In this document: positions 19,271 to 22,997 of the stretch, piece by piece
Layout of the letters: every line of letters starts with the position of its first letter
Position numbering within the stretch: position 1 is the first letter of the stretch
Assembly (NCBI GenBank): GCA_035690725.1
Contig: DASSKF010000169.1
Coordinates: 1 to 22,997 of the forward strand
Source: DASSKF01 sp035690725
Lineage (GTDB): Bacteria > Actinomycetota > Actinomycetes > Actinomycetales > Dermatophilaceae
Length of the DNA: 22,997 nt
Reading direction: 5' to 3'
Translations under genes and position numbers: made by a program
Notes under the pieces: generated by a model
Seen by the model: only the letters and a program-made list of their open reading frames with translations
Database searches by the model: none
What the model was told of the DNA's origin: nothing

Positions 19271-20197
19271 TCAACCCGCCGACGCGGCGTGGGCCCGGGC
19301 GACGGCGGCCCCGAGCCGGGCGTTGTTGCGCACGAGGGCGATGTTCGCCCGCAGGCTCTCCCCACCGGTGATCTCGACGATGCGCCCGAGCAGGAACGGC
19401 GTGGCCTCCTTGCCGCTGATGCCCTCGGCGGCCATGTCGGCGAGCGCCCGCTCGATGATCGCGGCGATCCGCTCGGCCGGGATCTCCTCCGCGGCCGGCA
19501 CCGGGTTGGCCAGCAGCAGCCCGCCGTGCAGGCCGAGGTCCCACTTGGCCCGCATGATCGCCGCCACCTCGGCAGGGTCGTCGACCCGCATCGGCACCGG
19601 CTGCCCGCTGTGCCGGGAGTAGAAGGCGGGGAAGTCGTCGGTGCCGTGCCCGAGCACGGGCACGCCGAGGGTCTCCAGCCGCTCCAGGGTCAGTCCGATG
19701 TCCAGGATGCTCTTCACCCCGGCGCTCACGACCGCCACGTCCGTGCGGGCCAGCTCCTCGAGGTCGGCGCTGACGTCGAACGTCTCGCCCGCTCCGCGGT
19801 GCACCCCGCCGATGCCCCCGGTCACGAACACCGGTATGCCGGCCAGCGCCGCCAGCCGCATGGTCGCCGCCACGGTGGTCGCGCCGTGCTCGCCGCGGGC
19901 CACCACGTAGGGGATGTCGCGGATGCTCACCTTGGCGACGTCGTCGCTGGAGGCGAGCAGCTCCAGGCCCGTGGGGGACAGACCCACGCGCGGCCGCCCG
20001 TGCAGGATCGCGATGGTCGCCGGCACGACGCCCTCGTCGCGCAGCAGCTGCTCGACCTCGCGGGCGGTCTCGACGTTCTGCGGGTAGGGCATGCCGTGGC
20101 TGATGATCGTGCTCTCCAGAGCCACCACGGGGCGGCCCTGCTCGAGCGCCTCGCGGACCTCGGGGGTCAGCTCGAGGGCGGCGTGTGGGGTGCTCAT
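19271..20197 (-). CDS. psuG: Pseudouridine-5'-phosphate glycosidase
   Basis: PsuG cleaves the C-C glycosidic bond of pseudouridine 5'-phosphate to uracil and ribose 5-phosphate. The 308-aa protein has the family stretches ALESTIISHGMPYPQN (26-41), PVFVTGGIGGVHRGAGETFD, VVSAGVKSILDIGLTLERLE (with the lysine proposed to form the Schiff base), HGTDDFPAFYSRHSG, LLLANPVPAAEEIP and GISGKEATPFLLGRI. Length and motifs are complete. Its ATG at 20197 overlaps the psuK stop in an ATGA junction. The stop is only 15 nt before the -35 of the bfd promoter. Confidence 0.95.
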   Translation of the reverse strand: MSTPHAALELTPEVREALEQGRPVVALESTIISHGMPYPQNVETAREVEQLLRDEGVVPATIAILHGRPRVGLSPTGLELLASSDDVAKVSIRDIPYVVARGEHGATTVAATMRLAALAGIPVFVTGGIGGVHRGAGETFDVSADLEELARTDVAVVSAGVKSILDIGLTLERLETLGVPVLGHGTDDFPAFYSRHSGQPVPMRVDDPAEVAAIMRAKWDLGLHGGLLLANPVPAAEEIPAERIAAIIERALADMAAEGISGKEATPFLLGRIVEITGGESLRANIALVRNNARLGAAVARAHAASAG

Positions 20198-21222
20198 GGG
20201 GTCCTCTCGATCGTGGGGGTGGACGGGTCGGCGTCGTCGGCGGACACCGCGGCGGCCATCGCCTCGGCGAGGTCGGGGCGCACGGTGTGCGGGCTCTGCA
20301 CCGTGAGCGCGGCGGCGCGGTGGCCCTCGCGGGCCGCGTCGAGGGGGTCGAGCCCGCGCAGCAGGCCGTGGGCGAAGGCGGCGAGCATCGCGTCGCCCGC
20401 GCCGGTCACGTCCTGCACCGGCACGGCGGCGGAGGAGAGGTGGACCGGCTCCCGGCCCGGGCTCGCCAGGACGCTGCCGCGGGGGCCGAGCCGCACCCAG
20501 ACGTGGGTCGCCCCCCGGTCGTGGAGCGCCGCGACGGGGCTCCCGAGGTCCGCGGCAGAGCCCCGAGGTCCGTGGGAGTCTCCCGAGGTCGGCGGGAGGG
20601 CCGCGAGGGCGGTGAGCTCGTCGGCATTGGGCGTGACCGCGAACACCGGGCGCCCGGTCCGCAGCCGGGGCGCCAGCCGGGCTGCCTTGGGCACGCTGAC
20701 CGGGTCGAGCAGGCAGGCGACCCCGAGCTCGGTGCAGGCGTCGAGGAGGTGCGCGAGGGTGTCCGCGGGCAGGTTGCCGTCGGCGACCACGAGCCCGGCG
20801 CCGGCCAGCAGCGGCCGGACCCGGTCCACCGCCGATGGGGGCATGGCGTCGCTGGCGACCATGTCGGACACGGCGACGAGCAGCTCGCCGGCGTGGTCGA
20901 GGACCGCCGTGTAGGTGCCGGTGCGGTCCGCGTCGGCGGTGACCGCGCTGACGTCGACGCCGGCCTCCCGGGTGTGCTCCAGCAGGTCCGCGCCGAGCCG
21001 GTCCCGCCCCACCACGGCCACCAGGTGGGTGGGCGTGCCGAGACGGGCCAGGTTCTCGGCCACGTTGCGGCCGACCCCACCGCTGCTGACCACGGTGCGG
21101 CCCGGGTTGCTGGTGCCGGAGACCGGCTCCACCAGCGACCGCGCCTTGACGTCGACGTTGGCGCCGCCCACCACGACGGCGTACCCGCCCGGGCGGGGCT
21201 GGGAGGCGGGCGCGCTCGGCAT
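20194..21222 (-). CDS. psuK: Pseudouridine kinase (PfkB family)
   Basis: A 342-aa PfkB-family sugar/nucleoside kinase, assigned to pseudouridine by its operon with psuG. It has VVVGGANVDVKARSL at the N-terminus, the substrate/ATP-clasp signature GGVGRNVAENLARLG, GLVVADGNLPADTL, FAVTPNADEL and the anion-hole/catalytic signature VTGAGDAMLAAFAHGL with the catalytic Asp. The region LPPTSGDSHGPRGSAADLGS, between the PNADEL motif and the following strand, is encoded by three 20-bp repeats and looks like an insertion. The ATG at 21222 follows a leaderless-type -10; the much longer upstream open frame is antisense to the ndh gene. Coupled to psuG by ATGA. Confidence 0.92.
   Translation of the reverse strand: MPSAPASQPRPGGYAVVVGGANVDVKARSLVEPVSGTSNPGRTVVSSGGVGRNVAENLARLGTPTHLVAVVGRDRLGADLLEHTREAGVDVSAVTADADRTGTYTAVLDHAGELLVAVSDMVASDAMPPSAVDRVRPLLAGAGLVVADGNLPADTLAHLLDACTELGVACLLDPVSVPKAARLAPRLRTGRPVFAVTPNADELTALAALPPTSGDSHGPRGSAADLGSPVAALHDRGATHVWVRLGPRGSVLASPGREPVHLSSAAVPVQDVTGAGDAMLAAFAHGLLRGLDPLDAAREGHRAAALTVQSPHTVRPDLAEAMAAAVSADDADPSTPTIERTP
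20541..20600. repeat. Three 20-bp direct repeats inside psuK
   Basis: TCCCGAGGTC at 20541, CCCCGAGGTC at 20561 and TCCCGAGGTC at 20581 each begin a 20-bp unit whose second half is also similar (CGCGGCAGAG, CGTGGGAGTC, GGCGGGAGGG). Because 20 is not a multiple of three, the same DNA is read in three frames in psuK, giving Thr-Ser-Gly, Pro-Arg-Gly and Asp-Leu-Gly from the shared core. Confidence 0.85.
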
Positions 21223-21228
21223 ACCCGG

Positions 21229-21234
21229 AATGTA
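21229..21234 (-). promoter_or_regulatory. -10 hexamer of a leaderless promoter for psuK-psuG
   Basis: On the minus strand TACATT ends 6 nt before the ATG at 21222 with no ribosome-binding site between. No good -35 is evident. Confidence 0.5.
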
Positions 21235-21357
21235 TCGAGCGGCGCGAGGGCCCGTCGGCCGAGCCCGGCAGGGATGCAGGTCCGGTCGGGCCCCGACAGA
21301 ATGGCAGGCACCGGCGGCCGGTCGGTGACTGCACCCGCACCCGACGAAGGGGACCTG

Positions 21358-22797
21358 ATGAGCATCGAGCAGCTCGAGCACACGCAGGGCACGGGCGAGT
21401 GGGCGGGCGGCGGCCACAAACCGCAGGTCGTCGTGGTCGGATCGGGCTTCGGTGGGCTCTTCGGGGCCCAGGCGCTCAAGCACGCCGACGCGGAGATCAC
21501 CCTGCTGGCCCGCACGAGCCACCACCTGTTCCAGCCGCTGCTCTACCAGGTGGCGACCGGCATCCTGTCCGAGGGGGAGGTCGCGCCCTCGACCCGGGAG
21601 GTGCTCAGCCGGCAGGACAACGTCGAGGTGGTGCTCGGCAACGTCACCCGGATCGACCTCGAGAAGCGGACGGTCACGGCGAAGGCGCTCGACCGGGAGA
21701 GCGTCTACCCCTACGACTACCTCCTGCTGGCCGCCGGGTCGGGGCAGTCCTGGTTCGGCCACAACGAGTTCGCGGTGCACGCCCCCGGCATGAAGAGCAT
21801 CGACGACGCGCTGGAGCTGCGCGGGCGGATCTTCGGCTGCTTCGAGCTGGCCGAGCTGGCCGCCGACCGGGGCCGGCCCGAGGACGTGGACCGGCTGATG
21901 ACCTTCGTCGTCGTCGGCGCGGGACCGACCGGGGTGGAGATGGCCGGCCAGATCGCCGAGCTGTCCAAGCGCACCCTCAAGCACGACTTCCGGCGCATCG
22001 ACCCGACCCGGGCGCGCGTCATCCTCGTCGACGCGATCGACAAGGTGCTGGGCACCTTCGGTGACCGGCTCGGCAGCATCGCCCGCGAGCGGCTGGAGGA
22101 GATGGGCGTGGACGTCCGCCTCGGAGCCAAGGTGGTCGACGTCGACGCCACCGGGATCGTCGTGGAGCACCACGACGGCAGCCGGAACCGGATCGAGGCG
22201 GTCTGCAAGGTCTGGGCCGCCGGCGTCGAGGCGAGCCCCCTCGGCCGGCAGGTGGCCGAGCAGAGCGGTGCCGAGGTCGACAAGGCCGGGCGGGTCAAGG
22301 TCAACCCGGACATGACGCTGCCCGGACACCCGGAGGTCTTCGTGGTCGGCGACATGGCCTCGCTGCCCGGGCTGCCAGGACTCGCCCAGGGGGCGATCCA
22401 GACCGCGCGCTACTCCGCGCGGCAGATCATGCGGCGGCTCGCGGGCTCGCCGCCGGAGGGGCCGTTCGAGTACTTCGACAAGGGCAACATGGCCACGATC
22501 TCCCGGTTCAGTGCTGTGGCCAGCATCGGCAAGGCGCGCTTCGGCGGCTTCACCGCGTGGGTGCTCTGGCTCGGGGTGCACCTCGTCTACATCATCGGCT
22601 TCAAGAACCGGGTGACCACGCTGCTGCACTGGGCCGTCAGCTTCATCGGCCGCGGGCGCGCCGAGCGCACCGTGACCGAGCAGCAGATCTTCGCCCGGCT
22701 CGCCCTCGAGCAGCTCGGTGACCGCTTCGAGCCCAGCTTCGAGCAGACCCGTCCCCGCGAGGAGACGGACGTGGACCCGCAGCCCCCGATCCGCTGA
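21358..22797 (+). CDS. ndh: Type II NADH:quinone dehydrogenase (NAD(P)/FAD-dependent oxidoreductase)
   Basis: A 479-aa single-subunit NADH dehydrogenase that passes electrons from NADH to menaquinone at the inner face of the membrane without proton pumping. It has an FAD-binding GSGFGGLFGA (28-37), HHLFQPLLYQVATGILSEGE, YDYLLLAAGSG, a second dinucleotide fold VVVGAGPTGVEMAGQIAEL, the FAD contact VFVVGDMASLPGLPGLAQGA, and the C-terminal membrane-associated stretch FTAWVLWLGVHLVYIIGF. The ATG at 21358 has a GAAGGGG ribosome-binding site and a short variable N-terminus before the FAD motif. The promoter in 21223-21357 is not obvious. Confidence 0.93.
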   Translation: MSIEQLEHTQGTGEWAGGGHKPQVVVVGSGFGGLFGAQALKHADAEITLLARTSHHLFQPLLYQVATGILSEGEVAPSTREVLSRQDNVEVVLGNVTRIDLEKRTVTAKALDRESVYPYDYLLLAAGSGQSWFGHNEFAVHAPGMKSIDDALELRGRIFGCFELAELAADRGRPEDVDRLMTFVVVGAGPTGVEMAGQIAELSKRTLKHDFRRIDPTRARVILVDAIDKVLGTFGDRLGSIARERLEEMGVDVRLGAKVVDVDATGIVVEHHDGSRNRIEAVCKVWAAGVEASPLGRQVAEQSGAEVDKAGRVKVNPDMTLPGHPEVFVVGDMASLPGLPGLAQGAIQTARYSARQIMRRLAGSPPEGPFEYFDKGNMATISRFSAVASIGKARFGGFTAWVLWLGVHLVYIIGFKNRVTTLLHWAVSFIGRGRAERTVTEQQIFARLALEQLGDRFEPSFEQTRPREETDVDPQPPIR

Positions 22798-22818
22798 GCC
22801 GCCCGTTGGGGGGTCGCC

Positions 22819-22824
22819 TAGGGT
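22819..22824 (+). promoter_or_regulatory. -10 hexamer of a leaderless promoter for the M16 peptidase
   Basis: TAGGGT ends 6 nt before the ATG at 22831; no ribosome-binding site lies between, so a leaderless transcript is inferred. Confidence 0.5.
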
Positions 22825-22830
22825 GGCGTC

Positions 22831-22997
22831 ATGCCCTTGGACTACCCGATCGCGCGGCGCACGCTGCCGAACGGCCTTCGGGTGGTCGTCTCCGAGGACC
22901 ACGCCGTGCCGACCGTCACCGTCAACATCTGGGTCGGCGTCGGCTCCCGGCACGAGCCGGAGGGGCGGACCGGCTTCGCCCACCTCTTCGAGCACCT
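22831..22997 (+). CDS. M16 family zinc peptidase, 5' part cut by window edge
   Basis: The 55 codons present read MPLDYPIARRTLPNGLRVVV ... and reach the inverted zinc motif HLFEH of M16 (pitrilysin/insulinase) peptidases, in the usual position about 50 residues from the N-terminus; 'LPNGLRVVVSEDHAVPTVTV' and 'GSRHEPEGRTGFAHLFEH' (separate stretches) are typical. No signal peptide is visible, so it is probably cytoplasmic. The gene continues past the right edge; in related genomes a second M16 gene often follows. Confidence 0.93.
   Translation, partial: MPLDYPIARRTLPNGLRVVVSEDHAVPTVTVNIWVGVGSRHEPEGRTGFAHLFEH

Noticed and set aside
20194..22995. A 933-codon minus-strand frame antisense to ndh running into psuK
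   Set aside because: Antisense shadow of ndh; the real psuK start at 21222 has a promoter hexamer and the family N-terminus.
1..22997. CRISPR array, insertion sequence, prophage or integration site beside the tRNA
   Set aside because: No regularly spaced repeats with unique spacers, no transposase or integrase, and no repeat of the tRNA 3' end elsewhere in the window.

Overview
The window is chromosomal DNA of a high-GC Gram-positive bacterium (Actinomycetota). The evidence is very GC-rich coding DNA, GTG starts, a WhiB-family regulator, UvrD2, a PPA1309-family protein, a DUF5679 zinc ribbon, an UPF0182 membrane protein and a probable IdeR/DtxR iron box. The gene order uvrD2 - whiB7 - ABC1 kinase - ThiF-like protein - DUF2342 protein - PDZ/Lon-like protease - UPF0182 matches, from memory, the Mycobacterium tuberculosis block Rv3198c-Rv3193c. 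The overall flavour suggests a Micrococcales/Intrasporangiaceae-type organism; the family placement is inference. No insertion sequence, prophage or CRISPR array is visible.

Layout. 1-1350: a phosphotransferase (cut by the left edge) and nudC diverge from a 42-bp gap in which both appear to be leaderless. 1367-3493: uvrD2. 3494-4496: whiB7 with a long leader holding a textbook promoter with an AT-rich WhiB7-type element, an 86-codon upstream ORF, a competing antiterminator hairpin and an intrinsic terminator; this is the richest regulatory region of the window. 4600-4832: a 46-aa basic protein, an 11-bp tandem repeat and a strong hairpin. 4912-7560 (minus): ABC1/UbiB-like kinase, a ThiF/TOMM-like orphan protein and a DUF5679 zinc ribbon. 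7826-9030: a YgjP-type metallopeptidase tail-to-tail with a NUDIX hydrolase, which is translationally coupled to the DUF2342 protein (9027-10511). 10745-12309: moaE coupled to a secreted PDZ/Lon-type protease. 12314-16144: PPA1309 protein and UPF0182 protein, divergent. 16204-16280: initiator tRNA-Met with its own promoter and terminator. 16412-17860: lipase-maturation-factor-like membrane protein. 17866-19219 (minus): small membrane protein, bacterioferritin and its [2Fe-2S] ferredoxin behind a probable iron box. 19271-21222 (minus): psuK-psuG pseudouridine catabolism. 21358-22797: type II NADH dehydrogenase. 22831 to the edge: M16 zinc peptidase.

How it works together. Translation stress is expected to induce whiB7 by ribosome-mediated attenuation plus autoactivation. 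bfd and bfr form an iron storage/release pair under apparent iron control. psuK phosphorylates pseudouridine and psuG cleaves the product. At least seven genes carry a TAnnnT -10 hexamer 6-7 nt before the start codon, so leaderless transcription is a theme of the window. The most notable points are the whiB7 attenuator, a 20-bp triplication read in all three frames inside psuK, an iron box lying over the bfd promoter, loss of the metal-binding histidines in a DUF2342 'metalloprotease', and a His-to-Asp change at the bacterioferritin ferroxidase site.
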